The notes beneath the pieces were generated by a model. The model searched no databases. It worked only from the letters and a program-made list of their open reading frames with translations, and had not been told where the DNA came from. From assembly GCA_044869805.1 (NCBI GenBank), contig JBIOXV010000157.1, positions 1 through 64,000 of the forward strand: DNA of 64,000 bases. Reading direction: 5' to 3'. The translations under genes were made by a program, and so were the position numbers. Below are positions 1 to 8,834 of this stretch, piece by piece; the stretch's first letter is position 1; every line of letters starts with the position of its first letter. The DNA comes from CAWDVR01 sp044869805. GTDB lineage: Bacteria; Acidobacteriota; Thermoanaerobaculia; Multivoradales; SZUA-115.

Positions 1-415
1 CCTGGACGGTGCCGTCGATCACCACCTCCATCTGCACCTCGGGGTGGGCTGCGAAAACCGCCTGGAGCGAAGCCAGGGCGCGGCCGCCCGAGGCGGCGCC
101 GGTACCCAGCTCGACCTCGAAGGCCCCGTCCGTCACCGGCAGGCCCGCGACGTCTTCGGCGAACAGCTCGTCCCCGTTGCCGTCGAAGTAGCGAAAGGTC
201 AGGTCGTGGGTGCCGGAGAGCGGCCTTCCGGCGGCGTCCAGGGCCTGGCCGCGATAGGTCACGGTTTCGGGAAAGTCCATCGCCAGCGCCCCCTGGGTGA
301 TCAACGCGGTCAAGGCGAGGACCGGCAAGGCTGCCCGAGGCAAAAGGAACATCCGAGCTCGATTCCGGGCCATGGCGGCGGGTCTGGCGTGAGTCTGGGC
401 AGGTTTTAAACTCAT
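1..415 (-). CDS. Secreted protein of unknown function (N-terminal part, runs off left edge)
   Basis: The gene reads leftward from an ATG at 415 that follows a GAGGAG ribosome binding site, and it is cut by the window edge after about 137 codons. The N-terminus has a basic stretch and then a hydrophobic signal segment rich in L, A and V (residues about 24-40, ending QGALA). The mature start resembles the opening beta domain of large secreted or tail-fibre-like proteins (YRGQALDAAGRPLSGTHDL, then a TFRYFDG stretch), a family that often carries a C-terminal S74-type or collagen-like part. That C-terminal half is outside the window, so the function cannot be assigned. It lies downstream of the first Asp-box gene on the same strand with a 163-base gap. 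Confidence 0.7.
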   Translation of the reverse strand, partial: MSLKPAQTHARPAAMARNRARMFLLPRAALPVLALTALITQGALAMDFPETVTYRGQALDAAGRPLSGTHDLTFRYFDGNGDELFAEDVAGLPVTDGAFEVELGTGAASGGRALASLQAVFAAHPEVQMEVVIDGTVQ

Positions 416-578
416 GCAAATCTCCTCAAGGAAGAGTTGTCTTCGCACTAGATGCGGGGCCGGCGCGACCGGTTTAGGGGCGGGCACGAGGAGCGACGAA
501 GGGACCCAGCGGACGTACAGCGAAAACCGGCCGAGCTCGTGCCCGGCCGCGCTGCGCGTCCGCGAAGACGAAGGTCCG

Positions 579-2837
579 CTACGGCTGGTAGGTAACGCTG
601 AGCACCGGCCGGTTGGTCGCCGTGGTGTTCTCGCCGGAGTAGAAGCCCACGTAGTCGGCGCCGAGGTCGTCGTTGTCGTCCAGCGTGCAGTAGATGCGGG
701 CCTGGGAGCGGCCGGTCTTGTTGACCGCGGCCCGGCCGGCGGCGGAGAAGGTCGCGGTCGAGAGCGCGCCGTTGCTTGCCGGGTTGGAGAGCGCGCCGGC
801 GTTGACCACCGTGGCCGCGGCCTGGAAGTCGGCGGCCTGGAGGCTGTTGTTGCCGCTGAAGGCTCCGGTCTGCACGTCCACGCGGCAGGTTCCGTGGGTG
901 GTGAACGGGCTGGTGCCGGTGAGGTTGCCGCGCCGCACCTGGACGCTGGCAGCGACCACGGTCGCGGTGTCGGGCAGGGAGCTGGTGTCGAAGGAGAGGA
1001 CACTCTTCAACTGCTGGTCGGTGGCGGTGTCGCCGATGCGCAGGGCGGCCGCGCCGGTCGCCGTGGCGTTGATCGTGCCGCCTACTCCGCTGGTCTCGGT
1101 GGACTCGGTGATGCGCCCGTCTTCGGCGCCGATCGAGGTGAAGGTGACGGTCACCGTGCCGCCGCCTCCCGGCGCCGCCGCGTAGACATCCACCGAGTCG
1201 GCTGTGCCGCCGCCCTCGTTGCGGTTGTCGGTGAAGATGGAGATGAACTGGCTCCCCACCACGTCGAGGCCGTTGTAGTCGCCCCACTCGAAACCGTCCT
1301 CGATGCCCGGTGAGGTGACGGTGGTGATCCGCGCCGGCGCGGTCCAGGTGTTCCCGCCGTCGGTGGACCTCGAGTAGAAGAAGTCGACGCTGCTGCGGCC
1401 GGCGACGCGGGTGTCGTAGTAGGCCACGTACACGGTGCCGTCCGGTCCCACCGACAGCCAGGGGTGGTAGCGGTCGACGGTCGCGGCATCGGCCGTCTCG
1501 TGAGGCGTGCGGACGCTCCAGGTGGCGCCGCCGTCGGCGGAGAAGGCAACCTGGATGCGAGCGTGATTGTTGGCCGGTGTGCCGCTGGTCGGGGCCGTGG
1601 AGTCGGTCCAGGCGACATAGATCCGGTTGGCGAACGCCCCGCCGGTCAGGTCCACGTCGGCCGCGGTGTAGACGAACACCTCCCGAGTGTCCATCGACGG
1701 CACCGGGAAGATGAAGCTCGCCTGGGTGGTGGCCACCTGCACCGTGGCGCCGAAGCTGGTGCCGCCGTTGGTCGACTTCTTGACCAGGACGCGCTGGCTG
1801 TTGAAGGCCGGCCAGAAGTAGTAGACATTGCCGCCCTTGTCGGTGGCGATGTCGCTGCCGATGCCGAGCTCGGCCGAGCCCGAGGAGACGGTCAGCGGCG
1901 CGCTGAAGGTCTGGCCGAGGTCGGTCGAGCGCGAGAGCTTCATGGTGTTGTTGTCGTGCCAGGTGACGTAGATGCTGTCGCGGAACGGCGAGGTCGCGAA
2001 CTTGTCGACGTGGATGAACTCCTTGTCGCTGATCGAAGCGCTGGTGATCTCGCGGCGCGGGTCGGCGCCGAGGTCGCTCCAGGTGGCGCCGTTGTCTCCC
2101 GAGCGGTAGAACCACACGTTGCACACCGCTCCGCATCCGCCGAGAGTGGCGGCGTAGGCCTTGGTGCCGTCGGAGGACCAGTCGACCGTGGGGTCGCAGC
2201 AGGTGCCGCCCAGCGGCAGGGCAGCGGCCTGGCTCCAGCTCGTGCCGCCGTTCGAAGAGCGGTGCATGACCTGGCCGGAGCCCGGGCCGTTGGAGCCGGC
2301 GATCACCAGGTTGGCGTTGGAGGGGTGGATCTCGACCGAGGACTCGGCGCCCCCGGTCGGGCTGGTGACGCGCACGTCCCCGGCGAGCGCCTTCGCCGCC
2401 CAGTCCTCCTGCGGCGTGCCGTTCTCGCGCAGCACGCGGTAGAGGCCGTCGCGGCGGACGGCGCGAGTGTAGAGCTGGCCGTCGATCAGGTAGCCGCCGT
2501 AGCGCAGGAAGAAGATCTGCTGCGCACTGCGCGGGTACTGGGCCGGCCCTTCGCGCCGCAGCGCGGGAACGGTCTTGCGCAGCTCGACGCGGAAGAAGGC
2601 AGGGATGGCGTCGCGCTGCTCGGCTTCGTTCGGGGCGAGCAGCGCCAGGTCCTCGGCCGTGAGGTCGAAGTTGCGGTCGTCCCAGGGGCCGAGCCTCATC
2701 AGCGCGGCATAGTCGACGCTGGGGTCGGCACCGCGGGAGGTGTCGATGCCCTGGCCCTGGGCGGCTACGGTCAGCAAGCAGGCGAGCAGAGCCGCCGCGG
2801 CGGTCACGCAGCGGAGGCGGGGAGTCCTTCGGCTCAT
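579..2837 (-). CDS. Secreted sialidase-fold (BNR/Asp-box) propeller protein, paralogue 1
   Basis: This is a 752-residue exported protein. A signal peptide covers residues 1 to about 29 and is followed by a family block with GPWDDRNF and EDLALLAP. Six Asp-box motifs follow (SSNGGTSW, SGDNGATW, STDLGQTF, STNGGTSF, SADGGATW, STDGGNTW), as expected for a six-bladed sialidase-type beta-propeller. Invariant stretches shared with its paralogues include CCDPTVDWSSDGTKAY, VDRYHPW and WGDYNGLDVVG. The last 190 or so residues form a separate beta domain with LSFDTSSLPD and DDNDDLGADYVGFYSG, resembling DNRLRE or CBM-like domains with an acidic, possibly calcium-binding loop. The start is supported by AGGAGA at the right distance. 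Enzymatic sialidase activity is not implied; a polymer-binding or hydrolytic role outside the cell is inference. Confidence 0.85.
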   Translation of the reverse strand: MSRRTPRLRCVTAAAALLACLLTVAAQGQGIDTSRGADPSVDYAALMRLGPWDDRNFDLTAEDLALLAPNEAEQRDAIPAFFRVELRKTVPALRREGPAQYPRSAQQIFFLRYGGYLIDGQLYTRAVRRDGLYRVLRENGTPQEDWAAKALAGDVRVTSPTGGAESSVEIHPSNANLVIAGSNGPGSGQVMHRSSNGGTSWSQAAALPLGGTCCDPTVDWSSDGTKAYAATLGGCGAVCNVWFYRSGDNGATWSDLGADPRREITSASISDKEFIHVDKFATSPFRDSIYVTWHDNNTMKLSRSTDLGQTFSAPLTVSSGSAELGIGSDIATDKGGNVYYFWPAFNSQRVLVKKSTNGGTSFGATVQVATTQASFIFPVPSMDTREVFVYTAADVDLTGGAFANRIYVAWTDSTAPTSGTPANNHARIQVAFSADGGATWSVRTPHETADAATVDRYHPWLSVGPDGTVYVAYYDTRVAGRSSVDFFYSRSTDGGNTWTAPARITTVTSPGIEDGFEWGDYNGLDVVGSQFISIFTDNRNEGGGTADSVDVYAAAPGGGGTVTVTFTSIGAEDGRITESTETSGVGGTINATATGAAALRIGDTATDQQLKSVLSFDTSSLPDTATVVAASVQVRRGNLTGTSPFTTHGTCRVDVQTGAFSGNNSLQAADFQAAATVVNAGALSNPASNGALSTATFSAAGRAAVNKTGRSQARIYCTLDDNDDLGADYVGFYSGENTTATNRPVLSVTYQP

Positions 2838-2923
2838 GGCGATCTCCTAAAAGGGTGTTGTCTCTAAGGAAAGATGCCCGGCCGGCACAAAACGTGGACA
2901 GGGTGGAACCGCGGGGAGGAAAG

Positions 2924-2950
2924 GCCCCCTCCCGAGGGCCGGGAGGGGGC
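2924..2950 (-). terminator. GC-rich hairpin, probable terminator of the second Asp-box gene
   Basis: A perfect inverted repeat has 10-base arms GCCCCCTCCC and GGGAGGGGGC around a 7-base loop. It starts about 20 bases past the stop codon of the minus-strand gene ending at 2970. A short T-containing run (CCTTTCC) follows on the minus strand, so it is a plausible though not classical intrinsic terminator. Confidence 0.55.
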
Positions 2951-2969
2951 TACGAAGCCGAGGCGATGC

Positions 2970-5567
2970 TTACGGCACGCAGGCCTGGACCGCGACGTCG
3001 TCCAGGAACCAGCCGTCGTCGACCACCGTGCAGTCGGTGATCGAGGTGAACGCGATGCGCACCGCCTTGCCGGCGCAGCCGCCGACGTTGCCGGCGATGG
3101 CGTTGCAGGCGGCGTCCAGGTCCACCGTGGTGGTGGTGAAACTGGTCGAGACGCCGGTCCAGATCGAGGCGCCCGCGGCACCCGCTGGCGGGCAGGAGGC
3201 GCTGGCCGTGCCGTTGTAGCTGCCGCCGAGGATCGCCGAGGCCGGCACGAAGGTGTAGTTGGTACCGTTGGTGGAGATCGCCAGGGTCCCGCCGTCGTAG
3301 CCCGACTCGTAGCGGCGGCGGTGCTTGAAGGTAAGCCGCGAGGTGGTCGAGCCGGCCGGGATGGTGATGCCGGCGGCACCGTTGGCCTGGGCGAAGTTGT
3401 AGTTGGAGTTGGTGTAGTTGGCGGTGCAGGAGGTGCCGCCGTAACGGAAGATGCGGGTGCCCGAGGCCGCGGTGCAAGTCTGCACGCCGCGCCACGAGGT
3501 AGTGCTGCCGCCCGAGACGAAGGTCCCCGTGGTGAAGCCGTCGAGGCCGCTCGCGGCGTCGAAGTTGTGGTTGTAGAGCGTCGTCGTGGTGCAGGACGGA
3601 CCCGGCAGCGTGGTGGCCGAGGCCTGATTGGAGTTGCCGGACTCGCAGACGTTCACCGCACGGACCACGTAGTAGTAGGTCGTCGAGGCGGCGAGGCCGG
3701 TGTTGCTGAAGCTGGTGGTGGCCGACGAGCCGACGCTCGAGTACGGGCCGCCGGAGACCGTCGAGCGGTAGACGTTGTAGGAGGTGGCGCCCGCCGAGGC
3801 GGTCCACGACAGGTTGATCTGGCTCGACGACACCGCGCTGGCCGTCAGGCCAGTGGGAGCCGCCGGCGGCGTGCAGGGGCCGCCTAGCGTCACGCCGTTG
3901 GCGTAGACGTCGATCGAGTCGGCGCTGCCGCCGCCCTCGTTACGGTTGTCGGTGAAGATCGAGATGAGCTGGCTGCCCATCACGTCGAGCCCGTTGTAGT
4001 CGCCCCACTCGAAGGAGTCGTCGATCTGCGGCGAGGTCACGCCGGTCATGCGGGTGGGCGCGGCCCAGGTGTTGCCGCCGTCCGACGACACGGAGTAGTA
4101 GACGTCCACGCCCACCCGGGTCGGGCTGTTGCGGGTGTCGTAGAACATTACGTAGACCTTGCCGTCCGGGCCCACGCCCACCCAGGGGTGGAAGCGGTCC
4201 ACGGTCGAGGCGTCGGCCGTCGAGTGCGGGGTGCGCACCGTCCAGGTGGCGCCGCCGTCGCGCGAGTAGGCGACCTGGATGCGGCCGTGGTTGTTCGCCG
4301 GGGTGCCGGACTCGGGCGCCGTGGTGTCCGTCCAGGCGACGTAGACCGAATTGGCGAAGGGGCCGCCCGAGATGTCGGCGTCGGCGGAGGCGTAGATGAA
4401 CGCCCGGCGGGTCTCCATCGCCGGGATCGCGAAGTCGTAACCGTCCTGCGTGGTGGCCACGGTCACCACCGAGGCGAAGGTCGCGCCGCCGTCGGTGGAC
4501 TTGCGCATCAGGATGGTCTTGCCGTTGGTCGCCGGCCAGAAGTAGTACACGTTGCCGCTCTGGTCGCTCGCCATGTCGCAGCCGATGCCCGACTGGCTGG
4601 TGCCCGAGGACATCGTGAGGTTGGCGCCGAAGGTCTGGGCGAAGTCGGTCGAGCGCGAGAACTTCAGGGTGTTGTTGTCGTGCCAGCAGACGTACACGTT
4701 GTCGCGGCGCGGAGAGGTCGCGTAGCGGTCGACGTGGATGTACTGCTTGTCGCTGGTCGAGGCGCTGGTCAGCTCGCGGCGCGGGTCGGCGCCGAGGTCG
4801 CTCCAGGTCTGGCCGCCGTCGCCCGAGCGATACACCCAGATGTTGCACACCGAGCCGCAGCCACCGAGCGTCGAGGTGTAGGCCTTGGTGCCGTCCGACG
4901 ACCAGTCGACGGTGGGGTCGCAGCAGGTCGAGCCCAGGGGCAGGGCGCCGGCCTGGGTCCAGCTCGCGCCGCCGTTGGTCGAGTACCACATGATCTGGCC
5001 GGAGCCCGGGCCGTTCGAGCCGGCGATCACCTTGTTGGCGTCGACCGGGCTGATCTTCACCGCCGACTCGGCGGCGCCGGTGGGCGAGGTCACCTTGACG
5101 TCACCGCTGAGCGCCTTGTCCTCGAACTCCTCCTGCGTGAAGCTGCGCCGGCGCACCAGCTCGAAGCGGCCGTCGCGCATCACCGCTTCGGGGTAGAGGC
5201 GGCCCTCGAAGAGGTAGCCGCCGTAGCGGATCTTGAATACCTGCAGGGCGCTCCTCGGGTACTGGGCGTTGCCCTCGCGCAGCATGCCGGGGTTCTGCTT
5301 GCGCAGCTCGACGCGGAAGAACACCGGGATCGGATCGCGGAGCTCGTGCTCGTTGGCCGCCAGGAGGGCCAGGTCTTCCTTGGTCAACAGCAGGTTGCGA
5401 TCGTCCCAGGGGCCGAGCTTGACCATCGAGGCGTAGTCGACGCGGGCGTCGACGCCGCGCAGGGTGGCGACATCCTGCGCCGCGGCCGCCGCGGTGAACG
5501 CGGCGGCCACCAACGTGCCTGCGGCCAGCATGGCCCGCCAGCGGCGGGCGACTTTCTTGACTTCCAT
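2970..5567 (-). CDS. Secreted Asp-box propeller protein with FN3 and jelly-roll C-terminus, paralogue 2
   Basis: The start is the ATG at 5567 behind a GGAGGTGAGG ribosome binding site; upstream in-frame sequence is not coding-like. The product is 865 residues with an alanine-rich signal peptide (residues 1-32), the family block GPWDDRNLLLTKEDLALL and six Asp boxes (STNGGASW, SGDGGQTW, STDFAQTF, STDGGATF, SRDGGATW, SSDGGNTW). Unlike the other four copies, it lacks the acidic C-terminal domain. After the propeller it has a fibronectin type III domain (PAAPTGLTASAVSSSQINLS to the TYYYVVRAVN strand) and then a domain of about 200 residues opening LYNHNFD and ending DDGWFLDDVAVQACVP, like choice-of-anchor or MAM-like jelly rolls. 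It is secreted and probably binds extracellular polymer; catalysis is unproven. Confidence 0.85.
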   Translation of the reverse strand: MEVKKVARRWRAMLAAGTLVAAAFTAAAAAQDVATLRGVDARVDYASMVKLGPWDDRNLLLTKEDLALLAANEHELRDPIPVFFRVELRKQNPGMLREGNAQYPRSALQVFKIRYGGYLFEGRLYPEAVMRDGRFELVRRRSFTQEEFEDKALSGDVKVTSPTGAAESAVKISPVDANKVIAGSNGPGSGQIMWYSTNGGASWTQAGALPLGSTCCDPTVDWSSDGTKAYTSTLGGCGSVCNIWVYRSGDGGQTWSDLGADPRRELTSASTSDKQYIHVDRYATSPRRDNVYVCWHDNNTLKFSRSTDFAQTFGANLTMSSGTSQSGIGCDMASDQSGNVYYFWPATNGKTILMRKSTDGGATFASVVTVATTQDGYDFAIPAMETRRAFIYASADADISGGPFANSVYVAWTDTTAPESGTPANNHGRIQVAYSRDGGATWTVRTPHSTADASTVDRFHPWVGVGPDGKVYVMFYDTRNSPTRVGVDVYYSVSSDGGNTWAAPTRMTGVTSPQIDDSFEWGDYNGLDVMGSQLISIFTDNRNEGGGSADSIDVYANGVTLGGPCTPPAAPTGLTASAVSSSQINLSWTASAGATSYNVYRSTVSGGPYSSVGSSATTSFSNTGLAASTTYYYVVRAVNVCESGNSNQASATTLPGPSCTTTTLYNHNFDAASGLDGFTTGTFVSGGSTTSWRGVQTCTAASGTRIFRYGGTSCTANYTNSNYNFAQANGAAGITIPAGSTTSRLTFKHRRRYESGYDGGTLAISTNGTNYTFVPASAILGGSYNGTASASCPPAGAAGASIWTGVSTSFTTTTVDLDAACNAIAGNVGGCAGKAVRIAFTSITDCTVVDDGWFLDDVAVQACVP

Positions 5568-5589
5568 GAACCTCACCTCCAACAGGGTA

Positions 5590-5612
5590 GCTCGCGGCTT
5601 TGTGCCGCGAGC
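5590..5612 (-). promoter_or_regulatory. Perfect hairpin just upstream of an Asp-box gene ribosome binding site
   Basis: Nine-base arms GCTCGCGGC and GCCGCGAGC flank a TTTGT loop. The hairpin sits 7 bases upstream of the GGAGGTGAGG ribosome binding site of the gene starting at 5567. It could be a 5-prime UTR structure for that gene or a weak terminator for the carbonic anhydrase gene ending at 5752. Confidence 0.45.
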
Positions 5613-5751
5613 GAGATCACGGGAGAGGGGAGCCCGGGCTCGGGAGCAGATCGCAGGGGTGGTGCTCAAGAGTCGAAAGTGCGCTAGCGGCGCCGAAGGG
5701 AGACAGGACATTTGTCTAGGCCGTGTAAACATGGGGAGCGGCAGTCCGCCG

Positions 5752-6537
5752 TCAGGGCCGCGCTTCGAAAACCGTCCTGCCGTTGAGGTCTTGCGGCGAG
5801 CGGCTGTAGGGTGCCGGGAACCGGCTCTTGTAGGTTTCGTAGCTCGCCCTGGAGATCGAGAGCGGCTGGGTGTAAACGTTCCAGCGCACGCATTCTCGGT
5901 AGGCCGGCGAGGTGAGGGAGCCGGGGTAGCGGTATGCCGTGGCGGTGCTGGGCGGTGCGAGCACGGAGGCATCGAAGGGCACCGGCAGCAGCGCCCGCCA
6001 GCCCTTCCCGCGCGGGATCGCCGCCATCAGCGCGTCCAGGCCCCGCGTGCTGGTGCTGCCGACGACGATCTGCACGCCGGCTACCGCCAGGTTGCCGCGC
6101 GCGTCCGCGTGCACGAGGTGGAGCTCCAGCACCGGCTTCGTACCGGCACCGGTGATCGGGTGCTCGATCGGGTGGTGGAAGTGGAACTCCACGAGGTCGA
6201 AGCGCACGCCGTCGAGGAGCAGGTAGTTGCCCTGCGAACCCGGTGCGGAGGTCCCCGCGGCATAGTCGACTTGCAGCGTCTTGCCGGTGTTCCACAGCAC
6301 GATGCCGGTCGGCTCGTAGTGGAAGCTCGGAGCCTCGAGGTCGCTCGGCCGTGCGGTCTTGGGGTCGATGACGATCGGCGATTGGGCATTGCCCGCGGCG
6401 CAAGGATCCTCGGCCGCCAGGGCCGCCCCGGCTTCGCCGGCCGGCGGCGCGGCGTGCGGGGTCGAAGCGCAGCTCCACAGCCAGCCGACGCACAGCGTGG
6501 TGATCGCGACGGCGCGGGCAAGAGACGAGGCGCGCAT
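5752..6537 (-). CDS. Alpha-class carbonic anhydrase, lipoprotein
   Basis: The 261-residue product should hydrate CO2 to bicarbonate in the periplasm or on the membrane. The N-terminus has a signal segment ending LWSCAS, a lipobox-like site with Cys about position 23. Alpha-CA hallmarks are present: NAQSPIVID near residue 50, FHFHHP carrying two zinc-ligand histidines, and ELHLVHAD carrying the third. The length matches bacterial alpha-CAs (about 220-260). The start ATG at 6537 follows GGGAGG. The C-terminal part (PGSLTSPAYRECVRW) matches the usual alpha-CA strand with TxPPC-like spacing. The neighbours are unrelated and it is probably transcribed alone. Confidence 0.93.
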   Translation of the reverse strand: MRASSLARAVAITTLCVGWLWSCASTPHAAPPAGEAGAALAAEDPCAAGNAQSPIVIDPKTARPSDLEAPSFHYEPTGIVLWNTGKTLQVDYAAGTSAPGSQGNYLLLDGVRFDLVEFHFHHPIEHPITGAGTKPVLELHLVHADARGNLAVAGVQIVVGSTSTRGLDALMAAIPRGKGWRALLPVPFDASVLAPPSTATAYRYPGSLTSPAYRECVRWNVYTQPLSISRASYETYKSRFPAPYSRSPQDLNGRTVFEARP

Positions 6538-6672
6538 GCGAAACCTCCCGGCTCGGACGACGGACGCTCTCCGGCACGCGGCCGCGTAGCACTACAGCGG
6601 AAGGCCTGGAGAGGGCACTACGGAACGGTTGGGCTAAGGAACGGCGTATTGTGCCCTAGCGCCTCGCGGGCG

Positions 6673-7215
6673 TCAAGGAGGGGATGGATGATCCGACCCC
6701 TGCCCCCGCCGCCCGACCGCCTGGCGCACGAACTCCATCTCCTGCAGGGTGGAGCCCACGGCGAGGCGGGCTTCGCGGACCAGGAGCAGGCTCCCCACCA
6801 GCAGCGCGCCGGCGCCGGCCAGGCCGAGGGCGACGGGCAGCCAGCCGTAGCGCCACTCGACCAGGGCCACGAGCCCGATCGCGATCGAGGTGGCGACCAG
6901 CAGGCCGATCGCCATGTAGAGGGTCGAGAGCGCGGTGCGCAGCAGCAGCGCGCGCTGCGACAGCCGGCCGAGCTGGTCGGCAATGAGCTGCCGCTTGCGC
7001 TCGTGGAGAGCCGCTTCGCCGGTGGTGCCCGCGGCGGCGTCCCGGGAAGCCTCGGCGTGCAGCTCCTCGGCCTCCTGCGCCAGCACCCGCACCCGGTCGA
7101 CGACGCGGGTCAGGCGGTTGGAGGTGGAGAGCACCAGCGTGCCCGAGGCTGAGATCAGCACCGCGGGCGTGATCATCGCCCCCAGGACCTCGGTGGCGAC
7201 GACCGAGCCGTTCAT
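6673..7215 (-). CDS. DUF2721 family membrane protein
   Basis: This 180-residue integral membrane protein has the DUF2721 signature. The first hydrophobic helix contains ITPAVLISASGTLVLSTSN, followed directly by RLTRVVDRVR. A charged, probably coiled-coil region (residues about 45-85) follows, then two membrane helices (about 92-145). The molecular role of the family is unknown. It lies 40 bases downstream of the TPR lipoprotein gene on the same strand, so the two may be cotranscribed. The ATG at 7215 is preserved in context, but no strong ribosome binding site is obvious. Confidence 0.85.
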   Translation of the reverse strand: MNGSVVATEVLGAMITPAVLISASGTLVLSTSNRLTRVVDRVRVLAQEAEELHAEASRDAAAGTTGEAALHERKRQLIADQLGRLSQRALLLRTALSTLYMAIGLLVATSIAIGLVALVEWRYGWLPVALGLAGAGALLVGSLLLVREARLAVGSTLQEMEFVRQAVGRRGQGSDHPSPP

Positions 7216-7255
7216 CGGCGGGCCTGCGCGGTGCGCTGCTCGGGAGCGGGCACGC

Positions 7256-8695
7256 CTACATCCGGTGCCGAGTCGCGAGCTTGGTCAGCTCCTGGAACTC
7301 GGGGTCGGCGTGCAGGGTGACGAACATGAAGTCGTCGCGGGCTTCCTGCATCTCCATGCCGCGCACCGCGTCGAACTGCTCGTAGTCGTAGAAGTGGCGG
7401 CGCAGCAGCTCCATGGCCTTCTTCCGGTCCCCGACCTGGGCCCAGATGGCGGCCAGGTTGTAGGAGGCTTCCATCAGCTCTTCGTTGGCGCGGGCGACTT
7501 TCGCCGCCTCCTCGTGCTGGCCGGCGGCGGCGAGATAGACGGCGGCGAAGATCTGGTTGTAGCGGTCGTCGGGCTCGAGGGCCAGGGCCTGGCGCATGTA
7601 GCCCGCGGCCTTGTCGACCTGCTTCTCGGAGAACCAGTAGACCGCCAGGTTGCGGTAGGTGATGGCCAGCGGGTGGGCCGCGAGCGAGCGGTGGAACATT
7701 GCCAGGCCGTCCTCGAAGCGGCTGGCGTGGATGGTCATCTTGCCCAGGCCGTGCAGGGCCACGGCGCGGGCGATGGGGTCGGCCGGCTGCGCCAGCACGC
7801 GCTCGAAGGTGGCCTTCGCTTTGTCCCACTCGCCGGTCTGGTGGCGATAGAGCTCGCCCAGGAAGCGCAGCGCCGTGGGGTCCGCCGGGTCGAGCTCGGT
7901 CGCTTTCCGGTACAGGGCCTCGGCCTCGCGATAGCGCGCGCCGATCTCGGCCTCGAGGCCGGCCTGGACGGTGCGCTCCACCCGGCGGCGGCGGCCTGCC
8001 ACGTCCGGGTCGGGAAGCGACTCGGGCCCCAGCTCGTCGAGCGCCGCCTGCTCCACGGCCACGCCGAGCTTCTTCAAGCCCTTCGCCGCTTTCTTGCCCA
8101 GGCCGGGGAAGAGGCAGCGGTGTTTCCACACCTCGGTGTAGTCGTCGATCGCGGCGTCGCGGTCGGCCGCGGCCTTCTTCTCGGCGCCCTTGACCAGGGT
8201 CTCGAGCTCGGTCTCGCGCCTGTCGAGCTCGCCGTTCAGCAGCTTTTCCACGGCGCGCACGTCGAGCTTCTTGCCGTTGGAGCTCACCCGCCCCAGCTCG
8301 TCGCCGCCGGGGGTGGCGAGCACCACCACCTCCTCGCCGGCCGGCGCCTTGAAGTTCTCGTGGAGGAGCTGGTGATCGGTGGTGACGATCGCCGCGGCCA
8401 CGCAGCGCGCGCCGGAGAGCGACAGGGTGCGCGAAGTCTGCAGGTCCGAGGCCCTGGCCTGCTCCGGGCCGGTCGGGAACCAGTAGACGACGAGCGCCGC
8501 CTCCGGCGCCTTGGGCAGCGCGGCGCCGGGCGCGATCACCTGCCAGGAGACGCGGTAGACCTGCGGCTCGCCGCCGGCGTCGGGTGCCACGCCGCCCACC
8601 CCGCCGCCGCCACCCCCGCCGCAGGTGGCGAGCACGGTGAACGCCGGGATCGCGAGAGCCAGGGCGACGGCAAGGAGACGCAGGAGCTGGCGCAT
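7256..8695 (-). CDS. TPR-repeat lipoprotein
   Basis: The start is the ATG at 8695 behind AGGAGGT; the in-frame extension upstream lacks coding character. The product of 479 residues starts with a hydrophobic signal ending VLAT and a Cys at about residue 24, then a run of glycines (CGGGGGGG), which suggests lipidation and a flexible linker. Residues about 50-200 form a mixed region with YWFPTG and a coiled segment. The C-terminal half has helical TPR-like repeats (ARYREAEALYRKATELDP, PTALRFLGELYRHQTGEWDK and YNQIFAAVYLAAAGQHEEAAK). TPR proteins usually scaffold protein complexes. No catalytic motif is seen. Confidence 0.8.
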   Translation of the reverse strand: MRQLLRLLAVALALAIPAFTVLATCGGGGGGGVGGVAPDAGGEPQVYRVSWQVIAPGAALPKAPEAALVVYWFPTGPEQARASDLQTSRTLSLSGARCVAAAIVTTDHQLLHENFKAPAGEEVVVLATPGGDELGRVSSNGKKLDVRAVEKLLNGELDRRETELETLVKGAEKKAAADRDAAIDDYTEVWKHRCLFPGLGKKAAKGLKKLGVAVEQAALDELGPESLPDPDVAGRRRRVERTVQAGLEAEIGARYREAEALYRKATELDPADPTALRFLGELYRHQTGEWDKAKATFERVLAQPADPIARAVALHGLGKMTIHASRFEDGLAMFHRSLAAHPLAITYRNLAVYWFSEKQVDKAAGYMRQALALEPDDRYNQIFAAVYLAAAGQHEEAAKVARANEELMEASYNLAAIWAQVGDRKKAMELLRRHFYDYEQFDAVRGMEMQEARDDFMFVTLHADPEFQELTKLATRHRM

Positions 8696-8834
8696 GGTGC
8701 TGTACCTCCTAGGTTGACGAGTGGATCCCCTGGCCGGGCCGGCTGGTTCAAGAAGCGTAGCATGCCGGCCGAAGCGGACTATCGAATTCCGCAAGGGCGG
8801 GGGCGGCGCCTCCGCGGCCCCGGGCCCTCGCGGA

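Noticed and set aside
579..2837. Calling the Asp-box proteins true sialidases
   Set aside because: Asp boxes define the fold only; I could not identify the arginine triad or the catalytic Tyr/Glu pair with confidence.
1464..2867. Long plus-strand open frames antisense to the Asp-box genes (also near 4188-5687, 44623-46671 and 49950-51533)
   Set aside because: They are rich in R, G, A and V without domain motifs and mirror the high-GC codon use of the real minus-strand genes with signal peptides and Asp boxes.
5684..6592. Alternative minus-strand frame over the carbonic anhydrase gene
   Set aside because: It lacks motifs and is R/P-rich; the carbonic anhydrase frame has all zinc histidines, a lipobox and a ribosome binding site.
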